A stretch of 64,000 nt of DNA from Paractinoplanes tereljensis (GTDB lineage Bacteria > Actinomycetota > Actinomycetes > Mycobacteriales > Micromonosporaceae): positions 186,001 through 250,000 of the forward strand of contig NZ_BOMY01000013.1 of assembly GCF_016862435.1 (NCBI RefSeq). Direction: 5' to 3'. Below the pieces are notes generated by a model. It was not told the DNA's origin. It ran no database searches and saw only the letters and a list, made by a program, of their open reading frames with translations. This document shows positions 8,439 through 18,716 of the stretch, piece after piece. Position numbers and translations under genes: made by a program. The stretch's first letter is position 1, and each line of letters opens with the position of its first letter.

Positions 8439-9404
8439 CTACTCGGCGGGTCCGACATTTTTCTGCTCGGCGCTCCGCACTTCTTCCGCGTACTCCAATG
8501 CGGCCCGCCGCAATTCCGCCTCGGCGTCCACCCCGGCGGCGCGCGCCTCGGCCACCACCCGGAACAGCGCCGGGCCGAGGTCATCACCGCCGGGCAGGGG
8601 TACGCCGAGGCCGGCGCGCTCGGCCCGCTGCAGGATCTTGGCGGCCAGCGACAGCGCCGGCTGGCTGAGCGCGATGCCGTCGAGAACCGAGTCGCGGGAC
8701 TTCTCGGCCTTCTTGATCCGCTCCCAGTTCTCGGTGATCTCGTCGATGCCGGTCACCTCGGCCCCGGCGAAGACGTGCGGGTTGCGGCGGACCATCTTGT
8801 CGACCAGGTCGCCCGCCACGTCGTCGATGCCCCAGGCCGCGCCGTCCGGGATCTCCTCGGCCAGCCGGGCGTGCAGGACCACCTGCAGGAGCACGTCGCC
8901 GAGCTCCTCGCGGAGAGCGCCCAGATCGTCGGACTCGATCGCGTCGAACGCCTCGTAGGACTCTTCGAGCAGGTACTGGGCCAGGGTGCGGTGGGTCTGA
9001 GCCCGCTTCCACGGGTCACCGCCCGGGGAGGCCAGGCGGTCCATCACGGTCACCGCGTCGAGCAGGCGGGCGCCGGGCGGATCCCAGGAGCCGTACATGA
9101 GTTCCAGCTCGGCCCGGTCCGGCTCGCGGGTCAGGCGCAGCCCGAGCTGCCGGGCGAAATCCTGGTCACCGGCCGGCCCGGAGAGCCAGACCACAGCTTC
9201 CCGCCCGGCGAGTTCGGCCAGCAGCCGCTCCGGGTCCGGATCGACCACCGTCACCGGCACACCGGCGTGCCGCAGCGCGTCGGACTGCTCGGACTCGGCC
9301 GCGGTGAACACCGGGAACTGCCGGACGGCGTCCCAGGCAGCCGCGGTCAGCAGACCGGCCGGCAGGCGCGGCGAGGTGACCAGCAGGACGATCCGGGCGG
9401 GCAC
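8439..9404 (-). CDS. mazG: Nucleoside triphosphate pyrophosphohydrolase MazG
   Basis: 321-aa all-alpha NTP pyrophosphatase that hydrolyses NTPs/dNTPs to monophosphates. An N-terminal SAM-methyltransferase-like extension (residues 1-~100, MPARIVLLVTSPRLPAGLL), typical of actinobacterial MazG, precedes the catalytic domain. Metal-binding motifs are LLEESYEAFDAI and REELGDVLLQV. Then come VDKMVRRNPHVF and ENWERIKKAEK, also diagnostic. Start is GTG 9404 with AAAGG upstream, two bases after the lipoprotein stop. Mycobacteria keep the same mfd-mazG-lipoprotein-eno neighbourhood. Confidence 0.93.
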   Translation of the reverse strand: MPARIVLLVTSPRLPAGLLTAAAWDAVRQFPVFTAAESEQSDALRHAGVPVTVVDPDPERLLAELAGREAVVWLSGPAGDQDFARQLGLRLTREPDRAELELMYGSWDPPGARLLDAVTVMDRLASPGGDPWKRAQTHRTLAQYLLEESYEAFDAIESDDLGALREELGDVLLQVVLHARLAEEIPDGAAWGIDDVAGDLVDKMVRRNPHVFAGAEVTGIDEITENWERIKKAEKSRDSVLDGIALSQPALSLAAKILQRAERAGLGVPLPGGDDLGPALFRVVAEARAAGVDAEAELRRAALEYAEEVRSAEQKNVGPAE

Positions 9405-9406
9405 CT

Positions 9407-10135
9407 TTAGGAAACGGCGCTGACCGGCACGGACTCGTCCGCACCCAGCGGGACGCTCACCAGCGGGCGCACGGCGCCGTTCTGCGTCTGGAACTGCAGC
9501 ACCGGGATGCCGAGCGGCTGGTAGCGCGGGTTGACCGTGATGTTCATCGGCGCGGTGATCTCGGCGATCTCCTGCCGCACCGCGGTGGCGGTCTGCACCA
9601 GTTGCTTGTTGGAGTCGGGCAGGCTCTGCTTGAACTGGTCGAACGAGTAGCCCTCGACCTGACCGTTCTCCGAAAGCACGTCGTAGACCTCACGCAGGTC
9701 GGCGTCGGTAGACGCCGGCGGGTTCTTCACACCCTCGCGCAGCAGCCGGACGTAGGTGTCGGCCTGCGCGTAGAGCTTCACGAACTCGGTGGTGGCCGGG
9801 ACGTGCAGCGACGTGGCGTACTCGTCGTAGGACAGGTCGGCCGGCAGCGACACACTCTGCTGCTTGGCCACCTTGGCCAGCACGTCCGAGCTGACCAGGG
9901 TGCGCACCACGTCGGTGCGGGTGATCGGCATGGTCACCGGCGCGGCCGGGGCCGGCCCGGCGGCCTCGACGACCGCGTCCTGCGCCTCGTCCCACACATC
10001 CTGCACACGGGACTCGGTGATGCGAACATCGCCAAGGTAGGCGGCCACCGACGGCGCCGACCGGCAGGCGGAAAGCCCGGCCACGGCCAGTGACGCGACG
10101 ACGGCGACGGATGCGAGTCGGCGAGCACGCTGCAT
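9407..10135 (-). CDS. SurA N-terminal-like lipoprotein
   Basis: 242-aa exported protein. The signal peptide (RRLASVAVVASLAVAGLSAC) ends in a good lipobox LSAC, so it is probably anchored outside the membrane. The mature part starts RSAPSVAAYLGDVRITESRV, resembling the SurA/PrsA N-terminal chaperone segment, followed by a mostly helical region; no parvulin PPIase domain is visible. Its position between mfd and mazG is conserved in actinobacteria. A chaperone-like role in secretion is inferred from the fold only. Confidence 0.75.
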   Translation of the reverse strand: MQRARRLASVAVVASLAVAGLSACRSAPSVAAYLGDVRITESRVQDVWDEAQDAVVEAAGPAPAAPVTMPITRTDVVRTLVSSDVLAKVAKQQSVSLPADLSYDEYATSLHVPATTEFVKLYAQADTYVRLLREGVKNPPASTDADLREVYDVLSENGQVEGYSFDQFKQSLPDSNKQLVQTATAVRQEIAEITAPMNITVNPRYQPLGIPVLQFQTQNGAVRPLVSVPLGADESVPVSAVS

Positions 10136-10190
10136 GGCCTGACTCTCTCACGCCCGCTGTGACCCACGCCGCCGACCCCCGGAAAACGGA

Positions 10191-13100
10191 TCAACCGCCT
10201 ACCGCGGCCTTGATCGGGATCTCGCCCAGGACGTCTTTCAGGAGCTGGGCGCACCACTCGAGCAAGGTTTGGTCTCGTAGGGGCTCGCCGCCCATCCGGC
10301 GGGTGGCGGGGCGGGGGACGCTCACCTGGTCGGTGGCCTGTTTGTAGACGGAGTCGGGGTGGTAGCGCTTCAGGCGCATCTGCTTGGAATCGGGCAGCGG
10401 GAGCGGGGAGAAGCGGATGTGCTTGCCCTGCATCGAGACATCCGTCAGGCCGTAGGCGCGAGCCACCTGGCGGAAGCGGGCGACCGCGATCAGGTTGGCC
10501 ACCTGGGTCGGGGGCTCGCCGTAGCGGTCGGTCATCTCGGCGACCACCTCGTCGAGCTGCTTGTTTTCGCGGGCCTCGGCCAGCTTGCGGTACATCTCCA
10601 GGCGCAGGCGTTCCACCGAGATGTACTCGACCGGCAGGTGCGCGTCGATCGGGAGGTCGATCTTGACCTCGGGCTCCTCCTCGGGGCGTTCGCCCTTGAA
10701 GGCCGCCACGGCTTCGCCGACCATGCGCACGTACAGGTCGAAGCCGACGCCCTCGATGTGGCCGGACTGTTCGCCGCCCAGTAGGTTGCCGGCGCCGCGG
10801 ATCTCCAGGTCCTTCATCGCGACATACATACCGGCGCCCAGCTCGGTGTGCTGGGCGATGGTGGCCAGGCGCTCGTGGGCGTGCTCCGTCAGCGGCTTCT
10901 CGCGCGGGTAGAGGAAGTAGGCGTACGCCCGTTCGCGGCCCCGGCCGACCCGGCCGCGGATCTGGTGCAGCTGGGCCAGGCCCAGCAGGTCGGCGCGTTC
11001 GACGATGAGGGTGTTGGCGTTCGGGATGTCGATGCCGGACTCGACGATCGTGGTGCAGACCAGGACGTCGAACTCCTTCTCCCAGAAGCCGACCATCACC
11101 TTCTCCAGCTGTTCCTCGCTCATCTGGCCGTGCGCCACCGCGACCCGCGCCTCGGGGACCAGCTCGCGCAGCTTGCGGGCGGCGCGGTCGATCGACTCGA
11201 CCCGGTTGTGCAGGTAGAAGACCTGGCCGTCGCGGAGCAGCTCGCGGTGGATGGCGGCGGCGACCTGCTTGTCGTCCTGCGCGCCGACGAAGGTGAGCAC
11301 CGGGTGGCGTTCCTCCGGCGGGGTGGCGATGGTGGACATCTCGCGGATGCCGGTGATCGCCATTTCCAGGGTGCGCGGAATCGGGGTGGCCGACATGGTC
11401 AGCACGTCGACTGAGGCGCGCAGGGCCTTGAGCTGTTCCTTGTGCTCGACGCCGAAGCGCTGCTCCTCGTCGACGATGATCAGGCCGAGGTTCTTGAACT
11501 TGGTCGAGTTGGACAGCAGGCGGTGGGTGCCGATCACGATGTCGGCGGTGCCGTCGCCGGCGTGCTCCAGGGTCTGCTTCGCCTCGGTCGGGGTCTGGAA
11601 CCGGGACAGCTGCTTGATCTGGATCGGGAACTGGTTCATCCGCTCGGTGAACGTGTTGAAGTGCTGCTGGGCCAGCAGCGTCGTCGGCACCAGCACGGCC
11701 ACCTGCTTGCCGTCCTGCACCGCCTTGAACGCGGCCCGCACGGCGATCTCGGTCTTGCCGTAACCGACGTCGCCGCAGATCAGCCTGTCCATCGGGACGG
11801 CCAGCTCCATGTCGTGCTTGACCTCGGAGATCGCGGACAGCTGGTCGGGCGTCTCGGTGTAGGGGAAGGCGTCCTCCAGCTCGCGCTGCCACGGGGTGTC
11901 GGGACCGAACGCGTGGCCCTGCGACGACTGCCGGGCCGCGTAGAGCTGGATCAGCTGGGCGGCGATCTCGCGGACCGCCTTGCGGGCCCGCGCCTTGCTC
12001 TTCTGCCACTCGGCGCCGCCCATCTTGTGCAGCGTCGGCTGCTCGCCGCCGACGTAGCGGGACAGCTGGTCGAGCTGGTCGGTCGGCACGTAGAGCCGGT
12101 CGCCGGGCTGGCCGCGCTTGGACGCCGCGTACTCGATCACGATGTACTCGCGGTCGGCGCCGTTCACGGTGCGCTGCACCAGCTCGACGTAGCGGCCGAT
12201 GCCGTGCTGCTCGTGCACGACGTGGTCGCCGGGCTTCAGCTCGAGCGGGTCGATCGTGTTGCGCCGCCGGGACGGCATCTTGCGCATGTCTTTCGTGGAG
12301 GCACCGCGGCCGCCACTGATGTCGTTGCCGGTGATGACGGCCAGCTGCGAGGCCGCGTCGACGAAACCGTGGTTGAGCCCGCCGCAGGTGATCAGCACCT
12401 GGCCGGACTCGATGGCTTTCTCGATGGAGTCGACCGGGGTGACCCCGACGCCGGCGTCGCGCAGCACCTCGGTGGCCCGCTGGGCGGTGCCGTGCCCCTC
12501 GAAGATCAGCGCGACCGCCCACCCGGCCGCGACCCACTCGGTCAGATCGGCGGTCAGCCGGGACGTGTCGCCGTGATAGAGCGGCACCGGCTGGGCGGCG
12601 AGCGCGATGGCGTCGCCGAGGTCGGGAGAGACCGCCACCTCGGGCACGGCTTCCAGCCACGGCTGGTCGTCGGCGGGCGCTTCGGACGTCTCGGCCAGGC
12701 CGAACGGCGAGACGGTCCACCACGGCTGGGACAGGGTCGCGGCATGTGCGCGTACATCAGCAAGGGTTTTGAAGGCGGCGGCGCCGACGTCGATCGGCGC
12801 CTGGCCGCCGACGGCGGCCGCGGCCCAGGAGGCCTCGAGAAATTCATTGGAAGTGCGGGTCAGGTCGTGCGCCCGGGTGCGGATGCGCTCGGGGTCGCAG
12901 AGCACCACGTGGGTGCCGGCCGGCATGCAGTCGAGCAGCAGCTCCATGCTGTCGGTGCCGTCCAGCAGCGCCGGGGCCAGCGACTCCATGCCCTCGACCG
13001 GGATGCCCTCGGCCAGCTTGTCGAGAATTTCCGCCAGCTCCGGGTGCGCGGCGGCGATCTGGGCGGCCCGGGCGCGGACGTCGGGCGTCAGCAGCAGCTC

Positions 13101-13814
13101 GCGGCAGGGCGGCGCCCACAGCCGCTGGACCGGGTCGATGGTGCGCTGGTCGGCGACCGCGAAGGTGCGGATCTCCTCGACCTCGTCGCCCCAGAACTCG
13201 ACCCGGGACGGGTGCTCGTCGGTGGGCGGGAAGACGTCGAGGATGCCGCCGCGCACCGCGAACTCACCGCGCTTGGTGACCAGGTCGACCCGGGCGTAGG
13301 CCATGTCGGCGAGCCGCCGGGCCACGCCCTCCAGGTCGGCCGACCCGCCGGTGACCAGCTCCACCGGCTCGAGGTCGCCGAGGCCCTTGAGCTGCGGCTG
13401 GAGCACGCTGCGCACCGGCGCCACGACCACTCGCAGCGGCCGGCCGGCCGGGTGGGCGAGCCGGCGCAGCACCGCGAGCCGGCGGCCGACCGTGTCGGAG
13501 CGCGGCGACAGCCGCTCGTGCGGCAGCGTCTCCCAGGACGGGAAGACGGCCACCCGGTCGGGGTCGATCAGGCAGCCGAGCGCCTCGGCCAGGTCGTCGG
13601 CCTCCCGGCTGGTGGCCGTCACGGCGAGCACCGGCCGCTCGGCGCCACCGAGATCGGCGCCACCGGCCACGGTGGCGACCACGAACGGCCGCAAGGAGGC
13701 AGGCGCGGTCAGGTCGAGCGAGTCGGAGTCGACGAAACCCTTACGCGCGAGGTCGCGGGCACGAGCGAGCCCGCGGTCGCGCAGGGCCGCCGGAATCAGG
13801 CCGGAGAGCTGCAT
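10191..13814 (-). CDS. mfd: Transcription-repair coupling factor Mfd
   Basis: 1207-aa SF2 translocase that removes stalled RNA polymerase from DNA lesions and recruits UvrA. The UvrB-homology module covers residues ~1-350. The RNA-polymerase-interacting domain includes LKPGDHVVHEQHGIGRYVEL (~510-560). The helicase core has Walker A (GDVGYGKTEIA, ~680), the DEEQ box (IIVDEEQRFGV, ~775) and SATPIPRTLEMA; the motor end is IRGRVGRGRERAYAYFLYP. The TRCF C-terminal domain ends at AAVGG. Full length for the family. Start ATG 13814; the divergent hypX lies 170 nt away. Confidence 0.97.
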   Translation of the reverse strand: MQLSGLIPAALRDRGLARARDLARKGFVDSDSLDLTAPASLRPFVVATVAGGADLGGAERPVLAVTATSREADDLAEALGCLIDPDRVAVFPSWETLPHERLSPRSDTVGRRLAVLRRLAHPAGRPLRVVVAPVRSVLQPQLKGLGDLEPVELVTGGSADLEGVARRLADMAYARVDLVTKRGEFAVRGGILDVFPPTDEHPSRVEFWGDEVEEIRTFAVADQRTIDPVQRLWAPPCRELLLTPDVRARAAQIAAAHPELAEILDKLAEGIPVEGMESLAPALLDGTDSMELLLDCMPAGTHVVLCDPERIRTRAHDLTRTSNEFLEASWAAAAVGGQAPIDVGAAAFKTLADVRAHAATLSQPWWTVSPFGLAETSEAPADDQPWLEAVPEVAVSPDLGDAIALAAQPVPLYHGDTSRLTADLTEWVAAGWAVALIFEGHGTAQRATEVLRDAGVGVTPVDSIEKAIESGQVLITCGGLNHGFVDAASQLAVITGNDISGGRGASTKDMRKMPSRRRNTIDPLELKPGDHVVHEQHGIGRYVELVQRTVNGADREYIVIEYAASKRGQPGDRLYVPTDQLDQLSRYVGGEQPTLHKMGGAEWQKSKARARKAVREIAAQLIQLYAARQSSQGHAFGPDTPWQRELEDAFPYTETPDQLSAISEVKHDMELAVPMDRLICGDVGYGKTEIAVRAAFKAVQDGKQVAVLVPTTLLAQQHFNTFTERMNQFPIQIKQLSRFQTPTEAKQTLEHAGDGTADIVIGTHRLLSNSTKFKNLGLIIVDEEQRFGVEHKEQLKALRASVDVLTMSATPIPRTLEMAITGIREMSTIATPPEERHPVLTFVGAQDDKQVAAAIHRELLRDGQVFYLHNRVESIDRAARKLRELVPEARVAVAHGQMSEEQLEKVMVGFWEKEFDVLVCTTIVESGIDIPNANTLIVERADLLGLAQLHQIRGRVGRGRERAYAYFLYPREKPLTEHAHERLATIAQHTELGAGMYVAMKDLEIRGAGNLLGGEQSGHIEGVGFDLYVRMVGEAVAAFKGERPEEEPEVKIDLPIDAHLPVEYISVERLRLEMYRKLAEARENKQLDEVVAEMTDRYGEPPTQVANLIAVARFRQVARAYGLTDVSMQGKHIRFSPLPLPDSKQMRLKRYHPDSVYKQATDQVSVPRPATRRMGGEPLRDQTLLEWCAQLLKDVLGEIPIKAAVGG

Positions 13815-13908
13815 GGTGATGACCTCACGAACACGTCGAATAACCCCAGCGTCCGGCGGGACGGGGGTATGCGGACGAGTCTAGTCCGGCCCTCTGACAT
13901 TTACGGGT

Positions 13909-13943
13909 CGGACAACATGTCCGGTATAACGGTCGATATCCGG
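13909..13943. promoter_or_regulatory. Paired dyads in the mfd-hypX divergent region
   Basis: CGGACA-aca-TGTCCG (13909-13923) is a perfect 6-bp inverted repeat. It is directly followed by an imperfect dyad CCGGTAT...ATATCCGG (13921-13943). Both lie 40-75 nt upstream of the hypX start, in a region locally richer in A/T than its surroundings, and are candidate operator sites. Confidence 0.35.
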
Positions 13944-13984
13944 AGAATAGTCCCAGCGAGTTGTAAGGCTCCCAAGGAGGCAAC

Positions 13985-15727
13985 GTGCGGATCCTGCTGC
14001 TCGTTACGGCGTTCAACGGACTGAGCCAGCGGGCCTGGTGCGCGCTGCGCGAGGCCGGGCACGACGTGAGCGTGCTGTTCGCGACCAGCGAGGCGGACAT
14101 GATCTCGGGGGTGCAACGGGCCGACCCCGAGTTGATCATCTGTCCGTTCCTCAAGGACCGGGTGCCGGCCAAGGTCTGGCAGAGCCGGCGGACCGTGATC
14201 ATTCACCCGGGGCCGGTCGGCGACCGCGGACCGTCCTCGCTGGACTGGGCGATCGCCGAAGGTGCCCGCTCCTGGGGGGTCACCGCCTTGCAGGCCGTCG
14301 AGGAGATGGACGCCGGGCCGATCTGGGCCACCCGCACGTTCGCCCTGCCGGCCGCGCCGCCGCGCAAGTCGTCGCTCTACAACGGGCCGGTCGCGGACGC
14401 CGCGATGGAGTGCGTCCTGGAGGTGGTCACCAAGGCGCACGACCCGGCCTTCACCCCGGTGCCGGCCGGCCCGGGGAAGGCCCGGCCGCTCATGCGCCAG
14501 CCCGACCGCACCTTCGACTGGTCCGACCCGACCGAGCAGATCGTCCGGAAGATCCGGGCCGCCGACGGCGCCCCGGGCGTGAAGACCGAGGTCGGCGGGC
14601 TCCCGGTGTTCGCCTACGACGCTCTGCCGGGCCTCGGCCGGGGCGGGCACCCCGGCCAGCTTCTCAGCCGCCGGCAGGGTGCGGTGCTGGTCGGCACCGG
14701 GGACGGCAGCGTCTGGCTGGGACATCTGCGGCCGGCCGACCCGGGGCACGGCCGGGCCGGCATCAAGCTCCCGGCGACCTCGCTGCTCGGAGCGCGCCTG
14801 CGCGGGGTGGTCCACTCGCCGCTGCCGGTGGGCAGCGAGCCCGAGCATCCCGGCACCTATCGGCAGGTGCGCTACCGGCGTACCGGGGCGGTCGGCTGGC
14901 TGGCCTTCGACTTCTACAACGGCGCGATGGCGCCGGGGCACTGCCGGCGGCTGATCGCCGCGCTGCGGCACGCGGTCGCGCAGGACACCGAGGTGCTGGT
15001 GCTGCGGGGCGGCACCGACTCGTTCAGCAACGGCATCCACCTCAACGTCATCGAGGCCTCGACGGACCCGGCCGGCGCGGCCTGGGTCAACATCCGGGCG
15101 ATCAACGAGGTCTGCCGGGAGATCATCACGTGTACCCGGCAGGTGGTCATCGCCGGATATGCCGGCAGCGCCGGCGCCGGTGGCGTGATGCTCGGCCTGG
15201 GCGCCGACATCGTGGCCGCTCGCGACGGAATCGTCCTGAACCCGTACTACGACATGGGGCTGTACGGCTCCGAACTGCACACGTTCACACTGCCGCGGCG
15301 GGTCGGCGCGGAGTCCGCGCAACGGCTGATCGACGAGAAGCTGCCGGTCAGTGCCGCCCGGGCCCGGTCGATCGGCCTGGTCGACGAGGTGGGACCGCGC
15401 CACCCCGACGCGTACGCCGACTGGCTGGCCGCCCTCGCCGAACGCGAGAGTGAGGTGCGCACCGCGCGCAACCGGCGCCAGGCCAAGGCGAGGCGGCTTG
15501 CCGCCGAGAGGGTCCCCATCGAGGTGTACGAGGCACAGGAACTCGCCGAGATGAGCCGGGACATGTACGCCGACCGGTCCGGTTTCGCGGCCGCCCGGCT
15601 CGCGTTCGTCCGCAAGGTGAAGGCCACCGAGACCCCCGCCCGCCTGCTGCCGCCCACCCCGGCCAAGGCTGCCCCCAAGTCCCGGCGGACCGCTACGCTT
15701 CGTCCGGCGGTACCCGTCTCAGCGTGA
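13985..15727 (+). CDS. hypX: HypX/HoxX-like formyltransferase - enoyl-CoA hydratase fusion
   Basis: 580-aa two-domain protein. The N-terminal half (1-~270) is a formyltransferase-like Rossmann fold (MRILLLVTAFNGLSQRAW, HPGPVGDRGPSSLDWAI, QAVEEMDAGPIWA). The C-terminal half (~295-500) is a crotonase domain (LRGGTDSFSNGIHLNVIE, GYAGSAGAGGVMLGLGADIV). This architecture is HypX, which in aerobic bacteria makes the CO ligand of [NiFe]-hydrogenase from a one-carbon folate via formyl-CoA. A strong AAGGAGG precedes the GTG start. No hydrogenase or hyp gene lies in the window, so it stands alone. The C-terminal 80 residues are a basic Arg/Ala/Pro-rich tail. Confidence 0.85.
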   Translation: MRILLLVTAFNGLSQRAWCALREAGHDVSVLFATSEADMISGVQRADPELIICPFLKDRVPAKVWQSRRTVIIHPGPVGDRGPSSLDWAIAEGARSWGVTALQAVEEMDAGPIWATRTFALPAAPPRKSSLYNGPVADAAMECVLEVVTKAHDPAFTPVPAGPGKARPLMRQPDRTFDWSDPTEQIVRKIRAADGAPGVKTEVGGLPVFAYDALPGLGRGGHPGQLLSRRQGAVLVGTGDGSVWLGHLRPADPGHGRAGIKLPATSLLGARLRGVVHSPLPVGSEPEHPGTYRQVRYRRTGAVGWLAFDFYNGAMAPGHCRRLIAALRHAVAQDTEVLVLRGGTDSFSNGIHLNVIEASTDPAGAAWVNIRAINEVCREIITCTRQVVIAGYAGSAGAGGVMLGLGADIVAARDGIVLNPYYDMGLYGSELHTFTLPRRVGAESAQRLIDEKLPVSAARARSIGLVDEVGPRHPDAYADWLAALAERESEVRTARNRRQAKARRLAAERVPIEVYEAQELAEMSRDMYADRSGFAAARLAFVRKVKATETPARLLPPTPAKAAPKSRRTATLRPAVPVSA

Positions 15728-15840
15728 CGGATCCGTGAGACTTGCCTCAATTCACCCGGCCCCTAGGCCGCGCCGATAGCATCGGCAGAGTCGGGGACAG
15801 CGCCGTCCTTGAGCACCTGATTGCCATAAGGAGCGCCCCG

Positions 15841-18636
15841 ATGACCGACCAGCCCGGCCACCTCGACCCCGAAGGCCCGGACGCCGCCCTGCGCGCCGAT
15901 ATCCGGCGAATCGGCACGCTGCTCGGCCAGACTCTGGCCCGGCAGGAAGGCCGTCCGCTGCTCGACCTGGTCGAGGAGGTTCGTGCCCTGGTCCGCCAGG
16001 ACGCCGCGGCCGCCGCCGACCGGCTCGCCGCGATGGACGTCACCACCGGCACCAAGCTGGCCCGCGCGTTCTCCACCTACTTCCACCTGGCCAACATCAC
16101 CGAGCAGGTGCACCGCTCCCGTGACCTGCGGCGCCGCCGGGCGCAGGACGGCGGCTGGCTCGACCAGGCGGCCAAGCGCATCGCCGAGAAGGGCGTGCCG
16201 GCCGACGAGATCGCCGCCGCCGCCCGCCGGCTCGCCGTGCGCCCGGTCTTCACCGCGCACCCGACCGAGGCGTCCCGCCGCTCGATCCTGTCCAAGCTGC
16301 GGCAGCTGGCCGACGCGCTGGACGCCGAGGCGGCCGCCGCGGTTCTCTACGGCGCCTCTGACACCACCGCCTCGACCCGGCGGTTCGCCGAGCTGATCGA
16401 CCTGCTGTGGCAGACCGACGAGCTGCGGCTGGACCGGCCGGACCCGACCGACGAGGCCCGCAACGCCGTCTACTACCTCCGCGATCTCTATGCGGAAGCC
16501 GCTCCCCAGGTGCTCACCGACCTGGCCGAGACGCTGCGCAACCTGGGCGTGGAGACCGCGCCGACCGCGCGCCCGCTGACCTTCGGCACGTGGATCGGCG
16601 GCGACCGGGACGGCAACCCGTTCGTCACCCCGGCCGTCACCCGCGACGTCCTGATGATCCAGCACGAGCACGGCATCCAGTCCGCCGAGAAGGCCATGGA
16701 CAAGCTGATCGACGAGCTGTCGGTCTCCCGCCGGCTGCGCGGGGTCTCGCTCGACCTGTCCGCGTCGCTGGCCAAAGACTTGGACAACCTGCCCGAGGTC
16801 GCGCCGCGGTTCCGCAAGACCAACGCCGAGGAGCCGTACCGCCTGAAGGTCCGGGCGATCAAGGCGAAGCTGTCGAACACCCGGGAGCGGCTGCGCCGCG
16901 GCACCCCGCACGTGCCCGGCCGCGACTACCTCGGCAACGACGAGCTGATCAGCGACCTCGAGCTGATGCGCGCCTCGCTGGCCCGCAACTCCGGCCAGCT
17001 CACCGCGGTCGGTGTGGTCGCCTCGGCGATCCGCACGGTCTCCGCCTTCGGCCTGCAGCTGGCCACGCTCGACGTGCGCGAGCACGCCGAGAAGCACCAC
17101 GAGGTGCTCCAGCAGATGTACGCACAGGTCGGCGAGGTCGAGGACTACGCGGCGCTGGACCGGCCCGACCGCACCAAGCTGCTCGCCGCCGAGCTGGGCG
17201 GGCGGCGGCCGCTGGCCAGCGCCGACACCCCGCTCACCGACTCGGCCCGCAAGACGTTCGACGTGTTCAACACGATCCGGGACGTGCAGGAGCGGTTCGG
17301 CCCGGACGTCATCGAGACCTACATCATCTCGATGACCCTCGGCGTCGACGACGTGCTGGCGGCGGCGGTACTGGCCCGCGAGGCCGGCCTGGTCGACATC
17401 CACACCGGCCGGGCCCGGGTCAACATCGTGCCGCTGCTGGAGACCCCGGCCGAGCTGGACGCCGGTGGCGAACTGCTGGACGAGATGCTCAACCTGCCGG
17501 CCTACCGGGAGATCGTCCGGGCCCGCGGCGACGTGCAGGAGGTCATGCTCGGTTACTCGGACTCCAACAAGGAGGCCGGCATCACCACCTCGCAGTGGCG
17601 CATCCACAAGGCGCAGCGCTCGCTGCGTGACGTGGCGGCCCGGCACGGGGTGCGGTTGCGGCTGTTCCACGGCCGGGGCGGCACCGTCGGCCGGGGTGGT
17701 GGCCCCACCCACGAGGCGATCCTGGCCCAGCCGTACGGCACGCTGGACGGCGCGATCAAGGTGACCGAGCAGGGCGAGGTCATCTCCGACAAGTACACAC
17801 TGCCCGCCCTGGCCCGGGAAAACCTCGAGCTCACCGTCGCGGCCGTGCTGCAGGCGACCCTGCTGCACACCACCCCGTCGGTCGACCTGGAGCGGCTGGC
17901 CCGCTGGGACGACACCATGGACGTGGCGTCCGACGCCGCGTTCGCGCAGTACCGCACGCTGGTCCAGGACCCGGACCTGCCGGCGTACTTCTGGGCGGCC
18001 ACCCCGACCGAGCTGCTCGGCCAGCTGAACATCGGCTCCCGGCCGGCCAAGCGGCCGAACGCCGACGCCGGCCTCGGCGGCCTGCGCGCCATCCCGTGGG
18101 TGTTCGGCTGGACCCAGACCCGGCAGATCGTGCCGGGCTGGTTCGGCGTCGGCACCGGCCTCAAGGCGGCCCGCGAAGCCGGGCACACCGAGCACATCAA
18201 GGAGATGGCAGCCGACTGGCAGTTCTTCAAGACGTTCCTGTCGAACGTCGAGATGATGCTGAACAAGACCGACCTGGACATCGCCCGGCGCTACGTCGAG
18301 ACCCTGGTCCCGGCGAACCTCCACCCGATCTTCGAGAAGATCCGCGAGGAGTACGAACTGACCGTGCGCGAGGTGCTGGCGATCACCGGCGGTAACGACC
18401 TGCTGGCCTCGCAGCCCGAACTCAAGCGCACGCTCGGCGTCCGGGACACCTACCTGCTGCCGCTGCACCACCTGCAGGTCGCGCTGCTCCGGCAGTACCG
18501 CGATCTGGCCGACTCCGACAACCAGGCGTCCACCGGGCCGGGCGCACGCCGTGCGCCGTCCGACTCGACGGCGCTGGAGCGGGCGCTGCTCACTTCCGTG
18601 AACGGCATTGCGGCCGGGATGCGCAACACAGGCTGA
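15841..18636 (+). CDS. ppc: Phosphoenolpyruvate carboxylase
   Basis: 931-aa enzyme carboxylating PEP to oxaloacetate to refill the TCA cycle. The catalytic histidine is in [12 protein letters not shown] (~139); the bicarbonate/PEP site is [12 protein letters not shown] (~257); the lysine/arginine active-site loop is [10 protein letters not shown] (~570); the mobile loop is [17 protein letters not shown] (~617). The C-terminus ends in RNTG, the usual conserved end that in many PEPCs contributes to the aspartate/malate effector site. I take ATG 15841 with AAGGAGC nine bases upstream; the frame is open further upstream but has no good start. A perfect hairpin follows the stop. Confidence 0.97.
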   Translation: MTDQPGHLDPEGPDAALRADIRRIGTLLGQTLARQEGRPLLDLVEEVRALVRQDAAAAADRLAAMDVTTGTKLARAFSTYFHLANITEQVHRSRDLRRRRAQDGGWLDQAAKRIAEKGVPADEIAAAARRLAVRPVFTAHPTEASRRSILSKLRQLADALDAEAAAAVLYGASDTTASTRRFAELIDLLWQTDELRLDRPDPTDEARNAVYYLRDLYAEAAPQVLTDLAETLRNLGVETAPTARPLTFGTWIGGDRDGNPFVTPAVTRDVLMIQHEHGIQSAEKAMDKLIDELSVSRRLRGVSLDLSASLAKDLDNLPEVAPRFRKTNAEEPYRLKVRAIKAKLSNTRERLRRGTPHVPGRDYLGNDELISDLELMRASLARNSGQLTAVGVVASAIRTVSAFGLQLATLDVREHAEKHHEVLQQMYAQVGEVEDYAALDRPDRTKLLAAELGGRRPLASADTPLTDSARKTFDVFNTIRDVQERFGPDVIETYIISMTLGVDDVLAAAVLAREAGLVDIHTGRARVNIVPLLETPAELDAGGELLDEMLNLPAYREIVRARGDVQEVMLGYSDSNKEAGITTSQWRIHKAQRSLRDVAARHGVRLRLFHGRGGTVGRGGGPTHEAILAQPYGTLDGAIKVTEQGEVISDKYTLPALARENLELTVAAVLQATLLHTTPSVDLERLARWDDTMDVASDAAFAQYRTLVQDPDLPAYFWAATPTELLGQLNIGSRPAKRPNADAGLGGLRAIPWVFGWTQTRQIVPGWFGVGTGLKAAREAGHTEHIKEMAADWQFFKTFLSNVEMMLNKTDLDIARRYVETLVPANLHPIFEKIREEYELTVREVLAITGGNDLLASQPELKRTLGVRDTYLLPLHHLQVALLRQYRDLADSDNQASTGPGARRAPSDSTALERALLTSVNGIAAGMRNTG

Positions 18637-18643
18637 GAGTGAG

Positions 18644-18669
18644 CTGAGAGACCCCGAGGCGTCTCTCAG
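18644..18669 (+). terminator. Hairpin terminator after ppc
   Basis: CTGAGAGAC (18644-18652) and GTCTCTCAG (18661-18669) form a perfect 9-bp stem with an 8-nt loop, 7 nt after the ppc stop and 47 nt before the ABC-transporter operon. There is no T-tract. Confidence 0.65.
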
Positions 18670-18716
18670 GGTTCGTCCGGATCCGCAAGGGTGCGGGCTG
18701 TTCCTAGGCTGGGCGC

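Noticed and set aside
15763..18471. 902-codon open frame antisense to ppc, and similar very long frames opposite or out of frame with mfd (9934-12723), icd/phoD (49616-52810) and purH (54949-56583).
   Set aside because: These are GC-bias shadows: Arg/Gly/Pro-rich translations without family features, fully overlapping genes whose own products are strongly conserved.
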